Shown here one piece after another: positions 58,401 through 64,000 of a stretch of DNA of 64,000 nt. The first letter of the stretch is position 1. Each line of letters starts with the position of its first letter. A program made the position numbers and the translations under genes. Location: NCBI GenBank assembly GCA_027488845.1, contig JAIYBC010000067.1:35293-99292 (forward strand), given 5' to 3'. Source of the DNA: Verrucomicrobiales bacterium. GTDB lineage: Bacteria; Verrucomicrobiota; Verrucomicrobiia; Limisphaerales; UBA9464. The notes beneath the pieces are model-generated. The model ran no database searches, was not told the origin of the DNA, and saw nothing but the letters and a program-made list of their open reading frames with translations.

Positions 58401-58572
58401 AACTGCCTACTGTCTGCACACGTCCATCGTCTACCACCGGGGCCAGGCGATATCCGGAAAACGGCTGAAAAGGCGGTTCTGGTGTTACCGGCTCGGGGAA
58501 CACCTGCCAGCCCTTGAGTCGTCGATGCAGGGCGCCGAACTGTTCGGAGATCTGTTCGTGGATGCTGGGCAT
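55477..58572 (-). CDS. TraG/VirD4/HerA-type DNA-translocase ATPase with a nuclease-like C-terminus
   Basis: A 1031-aa protein related to conjugative coupling proteins. The N-terminal ~370 residues are helper-domain sequence without transmembrane helices. The ATPase domain follows: Walker A GASGTGKST (407-415), FALFDPHGDLVEKVL, Walker B FFIYLDEFQNF (~647-657), and LVLAHQELRQLERD with the sensor region. A Pro-rich linker (~800-860) leads to a C-terminal domain (~865-985) with AGSVDLALEHPRRSIAVEIT, which has the D-x(n)-E pattern of restriction-like folds, though the usual lysine is replaced by threonine. The only accessory gene nearby is the membrane protein upstream, 6 bp away. No relaxase is seen. 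Confidence 0.82.
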   Translation of the reverse strand: MPSIHEQISEQFGALHRRLKGWQVFPEPVTPEPPFQPFSGYRLAPVVDDGRVQTVGSSLLAGLSRWLGGKSPASPEQRVEEEEPTPTPLVRTDLIELQTSLPANLNLPREAFEAFLSQLAACREPLSFELVGQPEQIHAQFTLAPSDAPLVRRQLGAYFPEAVFIPTHGTLEVFAQEDRHHAIVEFGLARECLFPLAGGGKLDPFIGLIAALGELREDERAVYQVLFQPCRNRWADSLVRSVTDQEGRSLFANRPEFAGLAREKVAEPLYAAVVRLAATSDTFEGAWEIVRNLAGALRVFARLDGNELIPLHNDEYPHEVHGEDVMRRQTRRSGMLLSTEELIGFVHLPGASIRAAKFRRQATNSKPAPRGVTGSLGIALGENIHAGETRTVRLTPDQRTRHLHVIGASGTGKSTFLESLLSQDLEAGEGFALFDPHGDLVEKVLGRIPEHRIKDVILVDPSDETASIGFNILSAHSDLEKTLLASDLVSVFARLSTSWGDQMEGVLRNAILAFLESSQGGTLSDLRRFLLDPKYRERFLATVQDPDIQFYWRKGFAQLTGNKSIGPVLTRLETFLSPKPLRYMVAQPVNRLDFADILDSGKIFLAKLSQGAIGKENAYLLGSLLMAKFQQTAMARQRQAALARRDFFIYLDEFQNFITPSLAEILSGARKYRLGLVLAHQELRQLERDREVASAVLSNPYTRVVFRVGDDDARKLENGFSSFTARDLQNLGTGEAVARIERSDCDFNLSIPLPEEPDPNQAEARRAEVVAASRSRYATPRAEIEVVLRIKFDEVAPPAVPEPKPVTGSEKEAVPTVGSSPQNPDPGISAPIPSHVPTAQALEIAVPKQTADPGRGGEQHKSIQKRLKEGAEKLGYRVTTEKPVLDRAGSVDLALEHPRRSIAVEITVTTTIDHEVGNVSKCLKAGFPFVAVVSSSETKLRQIQEAIGGALGPEQAARVGYFLPDAFLAHLERLAKEDATVTPPPPTEQVTRGYKVKRSSRKLTPEELKVKEAAALRLVAEAMKEKPPRGG

Positions 58573-58578
58573 CCCGGC

Positions 58579-59304
58579 TCAGGGCAAGGGTGGCTGGGCT
58601 GGCGGAGCCACCGGAATAACATGGCTCAAGGGAGATGGGCGATACAGTTCGCCCAAGACCGGGGCCAGCTCGTATTGGCGGACCAGCTTCACGCCCTTCG
58701 CGGCGGCGGCATCCTCGGCCAGTTTCTTCACAAGCGTCGGCACGACCTCCAGATAGCAGAGGCGCGAATCGATCCGATGGTAGGTCTCTTTCCGCAGGAG
58801 CACCTCATACAGCGGGCCGAGCACAGGCATCTGGAGCAGTGTGGTATCGAGGTTCTGGAGGCCCAGGGCGACAGCGTTCCGCAGGATGTAGATGCTTCCG
58901 GCCAGCCCCAGCACCACGATTACGGCACCCCAGAACATCCCGAGCCAATTGACCAAGAGGGCCGCCACTCCTAGACCTAGGAGCCCCGCGCAGAGTAGCT
59001 GCACCACGGGGATGACGAGGGGAATCTCAGCCGTGCGGCAGCTAAAGAAAAAGCCGCTCCCAAACGGAGCGGCACAGACATCGAACACCAGCCGTTCGCG
59101 GACCATCCGAAGGTAGACGCGTTTTTCAGAAAGCAACCCGCCTTCGGGTAATTCGATCCGGGAAAGCTCCATCTGAGGAACCTGTCGGGCCGAAAGCTCC
59201 TTCGCCAGGGCGTCGTAGAACTCCGACGAAGAGGTCTGGAACCCGTCGGCAAAGGCAAACCAGTGGTTGAGGACCTCAGCCTTCTTTTTGAAGAAGTTGG
59301 ACAT
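58579..59304 (-). CDS. Membrane protein partner of the TraG/HerA-type ATPase
   Basis: A 241-aa protein, ATG 59304 (MSNFFKKKAEVLNHWFAFAD). A soluble N-terminal domain (~1-95) is followed by two hydrophobic segments at ~95-142 (IPLVIPVVQLLCAGLLGLGV; LGMFWGAVIVVLGLAGSIYI). A cytoplasmic tail rich in helices ends in a Pro-rich sequence. The ATPase lacks transmembrane segments, so this protein, transcribed just before it, may be its membrane anchor. That role is inference from order and spacing. Confidence 0.68.
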   Translation of the reverse strand: MSNFFKKKAEVLNHWFAFADGFQTSSSEFYDALAKELSARQVPQMELSRIELPEGGLLSEKRVYLRMVRERLVFDVCAAPFGSGFFFSCRTAEIPLVIPVVQLLCAGLLGLGVAALLVNWLGMFWGAVIVVLGLAGSIYILRNAVALGLQNLDTTLLQMPVLGPLYEVLLRKETYHRIDSRLCYLEVVPTLVKKLAEDAAAAKGVKLVRQYELAPVLGELYRPSPLSHVIPVAPPAQPPLP

Positions 59305-59390
59305 AAGGCAAGCGCACTAAGCGTGGTGCAGCGAGCTTCATTTGAGTTTCTGGCAGCGCTGCGGGAGCTCGTGGCAGCCTCACCACGAGG

Positions 59391-59407
59391 AATCTTCATA
59401 GAAGATT
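59391..59407. promoter_or_regulatory. Palindrome upstream of the cargo operon promoter
   Basis: AATCTTC-ATA-GAAGATT, a perfect 7-bp inverted repeat, lies 31 bp before the -35 hexamer. It may be an operator, or just a small hairpin in the 223-bp divergent gap. Confidence 0.35.
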
Positions 59408-59438
59408 TCATGTGTGCAGTCAACAGCCCAATGATCCC

Positions 59439-59467
59439 TTGACAATGGAATTCGAATGCAATATTCT
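59439..59467 (+). promoter_or_regulatory. Near-consensus sigma-70 promoter of the four-gene cargo operon
   Basis: TTGACA, 17-bp spacer, TATTCT. The predicted transcript starts near 59474, giving a ~54-nt leader before the radical SAM gene. The -35 is perfect, and the -10 matches 4 of 6 bases of TATAAT with the key TA...T positions kept. Confidence 0.75.
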
Positions 59468-59527
59468 GAAAGAAGCGGGAAAGGCGGATGACCAGAATCT
59501 GTAGGATCTCAACAACTCATTTTTGCT

Positions 59528-60862
59528 ATGAAAATTGCAATGGTATATCCAGAGGTATTCGACTTAGCACGATACCATGAGAAGCGGAAAGAGTTTCCTC
59601 CCTTTGGAGTAATGTATCTTTCTGCAATGCTCGAGAAAGAAGGCCATGAGGTGCGGGTATTCAGCATCTCCAAAGACAAAACGTTCTTGGACTTGCGTGA
59701 ATTTGAAGCAGTTGGTTTCAGCATTCCCTCATCTGCAACTTTTGGCATCACAAAGAAGACACGAATGCAAAGTCTGTATTCTAACAATGCGTTGATAATG
59801 GTTGGAGGCGTTCATCCCAATTTCTATCCCGAGCAGACGCTTCTTGAGATTCAGCCAGATGTGGTTGGAATAGGGGAATGTGAAAATACGATTCTCGAAA
59901 TCATCGCACAATCTCGCACTCGGGACTTTTCGGATATTGAAGGAGTGTGCTACCTAGAAAACGGAAAGCCAAAAAGAACGCGACCTCGTGGAATCGTGAG
60001 GGATATTGATTGGCTACCATTGCCATCAAGGCACCTCTTACCACTTGAAGATATAGTTATGACAAATCGCCTCTCTAACACGGACATTAGGATGGCGCAC
60101 GTGATGTTTACAAGAGGATGCCCATTTCCATGCAGGTTTTGCGCAGCAGCTCAATCAAAAATTCAGTTCCGGTCTGGAAACAGCGCGCGCTTAGAGTTGA
60201 TCCATCTGATCGAAAGATACGGAGTCGAAGGTTTCGCAATTGTCGATGACAATTTTGTGGTCGATAAGCGCAAGGTTTACGATGTTGCACGCTCTATTGA
60301 GGACTTGGGGCTAAAGTGGTCAGGATTATCAAGGGTAGACACAGTGGATAAGGATTTGTTGCAGGCTATGTTCAACTCGGGCTGCATCGAAATTAAGTTC
60401 GGAATGGAATCGGGAAGCCAACGGATACTAAATGCCATGGACAAAAGGACAACCATTGATCAGATACGAACTACCGCAAGGTTGGCCTACGAGATTGGCA
60501 TAAAGGTCAAGTTTTTCCTAGTTCACGGATATCCCGGAGAGAATCTGGAGACAACTAGAGAAACGATTGAACTCCTAGGGCAAGTGGCTCCATTCGTCGA
60601 ACGCGTCTCATTGTTCCGATTCTCTCCGCTTCCAGGCACCTATGTTTACGAACATCCAAAAGAATTTAATTTACGGGGCACCGACAAGAATGCAGACTGG
60701 GATGGTGACTGGGATAAATATCACATCTACCATAACGCTCAACACTGGTGGGGCACTGAAAATGATTTCAATGAGTTAAATAGGGCATACGAAGAATTAA
60801 GGCAGTTCATCGAGAGCACGTGGCCGGCTACCTACCGAACACCGGGTGCAACTAATAATTAG
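59528..60862 (+). CDS. B12-binding domain radical SAM protein
   Basis: A 444-aa enzyme, first gene of the AT-rich cargo operon. The N-terminal cobalamin-binding-like Rossmann domain (~1-145) shows KIAMVYPEVF, FPPFGVMYLSAMLEKEGHEV and IMVGGVHPNFYPEQTLLEIQ. The radical SAM core (~185-385) has the [4Fe-4S] motif C198-x3-C202-x2-C205 in FTRGCPFPCRFCAAA, then VEGFAIVDDNFVVDKRK, SGCIEIKFGMESGSQRIL, and KVKFFLVHGYPGENLETTRE. The C-terminal ~50 residues are acidic and aromatic-rich. Members methylate or rearrange unactivated carbons; some act on nucleotides (OxsB in oxetanocin synthesis). The substrate here is unknown. The neighbouring nucleotide-handling genes suggest a nucleotide or nucleoside. Confidence 0.85.
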   Translation: MKIAMVYPEVFDLARYHEKRKEFPPFGVMYLSAMLEKEGHEVRVFSISKDKTFLDLREFEAVGFSIPSSATFGITKKTRMQSLYSNNALIMVGGVHPNFYPEQTLLEIQPDVVGIGECENTILEIIAQSRTRDFSDIEGVCYLENGKPKRTRPRGIVRDIDWLPLPSRHLLPLEDIVMTNRLSNTDIRMAHVMFTRGCPFPCRFCAAAQSKIQFRSGNSARLELIHLIERYGVEGFAIVDDNFVVDKRKVYDVARSIEDLGLKWSGLSRVDTVDKDLLQAMFNSGCIEIKFGMESGSQRILNAMDKRTTIDQIRTTARLAYEIGIKVKFFLVHGYPGENLETTRETIELLGQVAPFVERVSLFRFSPLPGTYVYEHPKEFNLRGTDKNADWDGDWDKYHIYHNAQHWWGTENDFNELNRAYEELRQFIESTWPATYRTPGATNN

Positions 60863-60873
60863 CTCACAAAAGC

Positions 60874-61602
60874 ATGTCCTCCGGAACAATTGAGGGTTTA
60901 TTCATCCGTCCAGATCGAAAACGTCCACTAGTTAACAGCAAGGCGATTAGTCTAGTTGCCCAAAAAGGCATAGTAGGCAATGTCGGCTTTGGAGAGTTAA
61001 GTCCTTGCCATCTGTTAATAGCAAATATGGAGTCTCTTGCCGATCAAGGTTTGCCCAGCGGCTCACTAATGGAGAATTTAAGCGTGATCGGCCTCGATAT
61101 TGATTCACTAAAACAGGGGAACCTACTGGGGATTGGGGAGGCAATCGTAAAGTTAACTTACCCGAATGAACCATGCAAAGTAATTTGTAGCAGTCTCAAG
61201 AGAAATCGCGGCTACCATGCGGTAGTAATCAAGGGAGGCGAAGTAAGGCTGGGTGATGTCGTTTATGTGATACAGCAAAATTGGCAATGCGTTCCCCAAA
61301 CGCGCTTTGACAAATTAAAATATATTGCGTCTCAAATCCCAGCAGGCAAGGTGTTGCCGTTTAACTTATTGATTGTTGGAATAGGAGGGACACGAGCGCA
61401 TTATAGAATAATTCCCGTTTTTATTAAACGCCTTTTAGAAGAAAATCAAATGCCGTTGCACAGAATTGTCTCAACATCAGGAAGCATCCTCGATTACATT
61501 CCTAATCAGAAGAGGATTCTTGAGTCTGAAGGGGTTACGGTGCGCAATGGCCAGGTTGATATTGCAGCACACGCATGGAGGCCAAACCGATCACTATATT
61601 AA
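60874..61602 (+). CDS. MOSC domain fused to an alkyltransferase-like (ATL/MGMT-type) domain
   Basis: A 242-aa protein, 11 bp after the radical SAM gene. Residues ~3-133 are a MOSC domain: IEGLFIRPDRKRPLV, LPSGSLMENLSVIGLDIDSL, the conserved cysteine Cys101 in YPNEPCKVIC, and GGEVRLGDVVYV. Residues ~146-236 follow the ATL (MGMT DNA-binding) pattern: FDKLKYIASQIPAGKV, GGTRAHYRIIPVFIKRL with the arginine-finger candidate Arg174, and MPLHRIVSTSGSI where Leu195 replaces the alkyl-accepting cysteine (tryptophan in ATLs). RILESEGVTVRNGQVDIAAH completes the match. Thus no alkyltransferase activity is expected; DNA or modified-base binding is. I know of no described MOSC-ATL fusion. Confidence 0.78.
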   Translation: MSSGTIEGLFIRPDRKRPLVNSKAISLVAQKGIVGNVGFGELSPCHLLIANMESLADQGLPSGSLMENLSVIGLDIDSLKQGNLLGIGEAIVKLTYPNEPCKVICSSLKRNRGYHAVVIKGGEVRLGDVVYVIQQNWQCVPQTRFDKLKYIASQIPAGKVLPFNLLIVGIGGTRAHYRIIPVFIKRLLEENQMPLHRIVSTSGSILDYIPNQKRILESEGVTVRNGQVDIAAHAWRPNRSLY

Positions 61603-61606
61603 CACA

Positions 61607-62032
61607 ATGCAACCAACAGCGTTTATATCAATTAGTTACCAAGCGAGACGTGCAATGGGAGCTGAAGTTGATTCAATAGCAGTCGCCCTTGATAGACAGG
61701 GAATTACACCGCTCATATTCGTGGATAAATACACGTTTCCAAAGGGGGACGAAAGGCGGATGATGAATCAATCGTTCCACGACATAAAGAGCTCCACTAT
61801 TTTAATAGCTGAAGTGACAGATAAGCACGCGATTGGTGTGGGTATCGAGATAGGATATGCTGCCGCGCTAGGAAAACCTATGCTATATCTACGCAGAAGG
61901 TCCGCAGAATATTCCACTACAGTGGGAGGCGTCATCCAAAATATGATCATCTATGAGTCTCCTACTGATCTAGAACTACAATTAGAGAAAATGCTATCGG
62001 GAATGGATTTAAATGCCTTATCAGAAACCTGA
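61607..62032 (+). CDS. Nucleoside 2-deoxyribosyltransferase-like protein
   Basis: A 141-aa protein, ATG 61607, 4 bp after the MOSC-ATL gene. The fold marks are TAFISISYQARRAMGAEVDS at strand 1/helix 1, SSTILIAEVTDKHAIGVGIE and GYAAALGKPMLYL. Glu81 in GVGIEIGYAA occupies the place of the catalytic glutamate of NDT/DNPH1-type enzymes, which cleave or exchange the N-glycosidic bond of (deoxy)nucleosides or their 5'-monophosphates. TIR-like relatives share the fold, so NAD or nucleotide cleavage as an effector is an alternative. It is as AT-rich as its neighbours. Confidence 0.75.
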   Translation: MQPTAFISISYQARRAMGAEVDSIAVALDRQGITPLIFVDKYTFPKGDERRMMNQSFHDIKSSTILIAEVTDKHAIGVGIEIGYAAALGKPMLYLRRRSAEYSTTVGGVIQNMIIYESPTDLELQLEKMLSGMDLNALSET

Positions 62033-62040
62033 GTTAGGAT

Positions 62041-62568
62041 ATGCTAATACTTCTCGAAGGCATCGATAAAGCCGGAAAAACAACACTTGGGGCTAAGCTG
62101 TCGGCGGAGTTTGGCCTGCCGGTATACAGGAAACACATTACCCCCGACTTGAGCCTGCAACAATACCATTATTATTTCATGGGAATCGGGACGGCCTTGC
62201 TCGAGCTGCATAATTTGTTTAAATATAATGTTATCGTTGACAGATCATTTATCTGTGATTGGGTTTACAGCAATAGAAACGGAGCAGATAACCCGATCGA
62301 ATCATGGTTGAAATGGGAAAAGTTGGATGTGACTGGCGAGGTATTCATCTGCTACGTTTCCATTAGCCGTGATACCCTCCGACGTAGGCTTGATCTTCAC
62401 CCAGATGAATACATGACTGATAGGGACTACGAATCCGATATAAGTCGATACGAAGAATATTTATCACGTTCACGTTTTCGCATCGTCCGTGTTTCAGGTG
62501 AGATGCCGTATTCCACACAGGCTAAGGAGATGGCCGACGTAATTAGCCGCATGGCGGCAAGAGCATAA
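62041..62568 (+). CDS. Thymidylate/deoxynucleoside kinase-like P-loop protein
   Basis: A 175-aa protein, ATG 62041, 8 bp after the deoxyribosyltransferase-like gene. The P-loop is LLEGIDKAGKTTLGAKLS (G7-x4-G-K-T14). The D-R-S motif of TMP kinases and deoxynucleoside kinases is Asp67-Arg68-Ser69 in VIVDRSFICDWVYSN. A lid-like basic segment (SRDTLRRRLDLHPDEYMTDR) follows. It is shorter than bacterial Tmk (~205-215 aa). A kinase for a nucleoside or nucleoside monophosphate is the best reading; the specificity cannot be told. It is the last gene of the operon. Confidence 0.8.
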   Translation: MLILLEGIDKAGKTTLGAKLSAEFGLPVYRKHITPDLSLQQYHYYFMGIGTALLELHNLFKYNVIVDRSFICDWVYSNRNGADNPIESWLKWEKLDVTGEVFICYVSISRDTLRRRLDLHPDEYMTDRDYESDISRYEEYLSRSRFRIVRVSGEMPYSTQAKEMADVISRMAARA

Positions 62569-62619
62569 CCACTTAAGAAGCCCCACAAAAGATTGTCTGT
62601 CAGGCTTTGGCTGAACATT

Positions 62620-62935
62620 GAATTGCCCCAACCCTTTGAGTAACTTGTGTTGGTGATTTCCGAAGGCCGTACGGTCGGTGACCTCCATCTTGAGCAATTG
62701 CCTGGTACGGATGAGGTCGCTGGTGACACGGGTGTCCGGGTCGCTCGGGCTGGTTTCGCCGGAACTGTGGTTGTACATAAGAATGACCGAATGCGCGGCG
62801 GCAATGATGGCCGGCCGCCCCCCCCGTTAGTACACCAACACCTGATCCAGCAGACCGACGGTCACTAGATGGTGGCCGATGATCCGTGCCTGGGATAGAT
62901 CAGGGGCAACACGAAGTATTCAAAGTCGAGGTTGT
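62620..62935 (-). pseudogene. Decayed radC-like gene (JAB domain)
   Basis: On the minus strand three pieces of the same protein as the intact copy at 63410-63916 can be read. LDFEYFVLPLIYPRH stands for ESFVVLLLTTRKH. After a frameshift, GHHLVTVGLLDQVLVY matches GHQVVATGILDQVLVH. After an in-frame TAA and a missing codon, RPAIIAAAHSVILMYNHSSG matches RPAIVAAAHAVILMHNHPAG. The first JAMM histidine has become tyrosine (Y-N-H). The tail SDPDTRVTSDLIRTRQLLKM is still alignable, but the normal stop is lost. No start can be assigned. Confidence 0.8.
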
Positions 62936-63169
62936 GGTGCGGAGCGGTCGCCATGTTGCGCCGCCAGCATTTTCTGGCGCTCGCCGGCATGTCGCACTGG
63001 TCCGCTTTTATGGCCGGATTCAGTCGCGAAGCGAGACCATCTTGGATTCGACGGGTGGCTTCTTCCTGGCGGATGGGCGCGGTGCGCCATTGAACATCTC
63101 AGCCTATTCCATTTGCCCCCTAGAGTCGTCTGTCTGTTGGTCGCAGTTGGAATCTGATGTGCTACTCCT

Positions 63170-63188
63170 CGCCGGGTGCGTGGACGGC
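63170..63188. repeat. Direct repeat, copy 1 (upstream of the radC pseudogene)
   Basis: CGCCGGGTGCGTGGACGGC; matches the copy at 63976-63994 in 18 of 19 bases. The 806-bp offset equals the offset between the radC copies (~800 bp), so it marks a segment duplication. The rest of 62936-63409 holds no credible gene. Confidence 0.7.
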
Positions 63189-63383
63189 ATTTGAATTTCC
63201 GGTGTGGAATCCCGCTCTAAGGCAGCTTGAAACGAATGCTTCTCCCGGCGGCGGAAGAGAGTGGGTTGAATAATCCTCCTGTACGAGCAAGCTAGTCTGG
63301 GTGCGGTGGGCTTCGGTGATGTCCCTTTGAAGCGGCCTCGGAAAGATTGCTGCTGTCGGCAAGGCCGGCACTTCGAAATAAAA

Positions 63384-63406
63384 AGCCCGCTCCATTGGAG
63401 CGGGCT
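63384..63406 (-). terminator. Terminator of the intact radC-like gene
   Basis: A perfect 10-bp stem (AGCCCGCTCC / GGAGCGGGCT) with a 3-nt loop, followed on the minus strand by TTTTATTT. It starts 4 bp after the stop codon. Confidence 0.9.
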
Positions 63407-63409
63407 GGG

Positions 63410-63916
63410 TCAAACGGCAAGATAGCCAAGTTCCCGCAGCGAACAGTGCCTCTGGGATGTGATAATGACATGGTCAAGCACCTCAATTCTGAGGAGCAGG
63501 CCACCACGGACAAGGTCGCGAGTTACGCGGATGTCCGCTTCGCTTGGTGTCGGGTCTCCCGCCGGGTGATTGTGCATCAGGATCACCGCATGAGCGGCAG
63601 CCACGATGGCAGGTCGGAACACCTCGCGGGCGTGGACCAACACTTGATCGAGGATGCCGGTAGCCACCACCTGGTGACCCTTGACGTGCTTCCGGGTGGT
63701 GAGCAGCAGCACGACAAACGATTCCTTGTCGGGATCGTAGCTTGGCAGGGTGCTGATGCACCGCCGCCAGTAGTCGGCGGCGTGCCCCGGGGACTCGCAT
63801 TTAAGCAGGTGCTCCGGTAGCGGGCACTCCCGCAGTGCCACCACCTTGAATTCTTGGGGTGGCCTTTTCTTTCTGGCTGGCCGCACTGCGACCTTGAACA
63901 ACTCGGGCTCTTCCAT
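63410..63916 (-). CDS. radC: RadC-like JAB-domain protein
   Basis: A 168-aa protein, ATG 63916. The JAMM/JAB metal site is intact: MHNHPAGDPTPSEADIR (His115, His117, Asp128). Flanks are FVVLLLTTRKHVKGHQV and VLDHVIITSQRHCSLRELGY. It lacks the N-terminal helix-hairpin-helix domain of full-length RadC (~220 aa); the first ~45 residues are basic and unlike it. Short RadC forms of this type are common on mobile elements, where their role (anti-restriction or DNA metabolism has been proposed) is unsettled. It is the intact copy of a duplicated locus. Confidence 0.88.
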   Translation of the reverse strand: MEEPELFKVAVRPARKKRPPQEFKVVALRECPLPEHLLKCESPGHAADYWRRCISTLPSYDPDKESFVVLLLTTRKHVKGHQVVATGILDQVLVHAREVFRPAIVAAAHAVILMHNHPAGDPTPSEADIRVTRDLVRGGLLLRIEVLDHVIITSQRHCSLRELGYLAV

Positions 63917-63975
63917 GATGTCTCTCGACGGCCGTCCGCCTGCTAGTAACAGGTAGCTCTGGGTGTGAGTCTCTC

Positions 63976-63994
63976 CGCCGGGAGCGTGGACGGC
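63976..63994. repeat. Direct repeat, copy 2 (upstream of the intact radC-like gene)
   Basis: CGCCGGGAGCGTGGACGGC, partner of 63170-63188. It lies 60 bp before the radC start and runs to the window edge, so the duplicated segment may continue beyond it. Confidence 0.7.
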
Positions 63995-64000
63995 CTTTTG

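Noticed and set aside
59528..62568. A functional link between the ATL domain and the uvrA at 34146
   Set aside because: ATL proteins do feed lesions to excision repair in other organisms, but uvrA here is 22 kb away, outside the element and of host composition; no local evidence ties them.
62427..62804. 125-codon minus-strand frame overlapping the kinase gene and the radC remnant
   Set aside because: It has no similarity to RadC in that frame and runs antisense into the kinase; the radC remnant is in another frame.

Overview
The window reads as a chromosomal segment of a high-GC Verrucomicrobiota bacterium (PVC group, plausibly the Pedosphaera/Limisphaerales side). The basis is gene content: a DUF1549/DUF1553 protein with a Planctomycete-type cytochrome c motif, a DUF1501 protein and a WD40 protein in one operon, a CotH-kinase protein, a Tat-exported Gfo/Idh/MocA oxidoreductase, and Gld-like ABC exporters. 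No rRNA or tRNA gene was seen. One RNA gene, the SRP RNA (ffs), is clear.

1-16 kb is mostly housekeeping: glycine dehydrogenase gcvP (cut by the left edge), hisC, pgsA, two PH-domain membrane proteins, acs, the Gfo/Idh/MocA protein, an N-acetylmuramoyl-L-alanine amidase lipoprotein, and a four-gene GldA/GldF/GldG/DUF4340-like ABC operon closed by a strong terminator. 16.1-16.45 kb holds two short tandem-repeat arrays. 16.4-21 kb is a surface-glycan-like patch: a TTG-started glycosyltransferase, two methyltransferases and a secreted repeat protein. Its middle (about 17.3-20.3 kb) is clearly AT-richer than its surroundings.

21-28 kb holds the four-gene PVC operon (DUF1549/DUF1553, DUF1501, WD40, small protein) and a divergent CotH/EF-hand protein. 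28-52 kb is ordinary chromosome: peroxiredoxin, rpoN, MFS and LysE transporters, DUF2237, rsfS, a divergent uvrA, ndk, an MlaD/MCE protein, an FHA protein, a sodium:solute symporter, a glycosyltransferase/ABC operon, RNase D, mdh and photolyase.

52.5-64 kb is a mobile element still open at the right edge. It starts with a large serine recombinase about 100 bp from ffs. Behind it come small HTH regulators, a TraG/VirD4/HerA-type ATPase with a membrane partner, and a duplicated radC locus (one copy intact, one decayed). Between the ATPase block and the radC block lies a strikingly AT-rich four-gene operon (59528-62568) with its own near-consensus sigma-70 promoter. It encodes a B12-binding radical SAM enzyme, a MOSC domain fused to an alkyltransferase-like (ATL/MGMT-type) domain, a nucleoside 2-deoxyribosyltransferase-like protein, and a thymidylate/deoxynucleoside-kinase-like P-loop protein. 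I recognise no described system with this content. The parts point to making, sensing or cleaning up a modified or damaged (deoxy)nucleotide, and this cassette is the most interesting item in the window.
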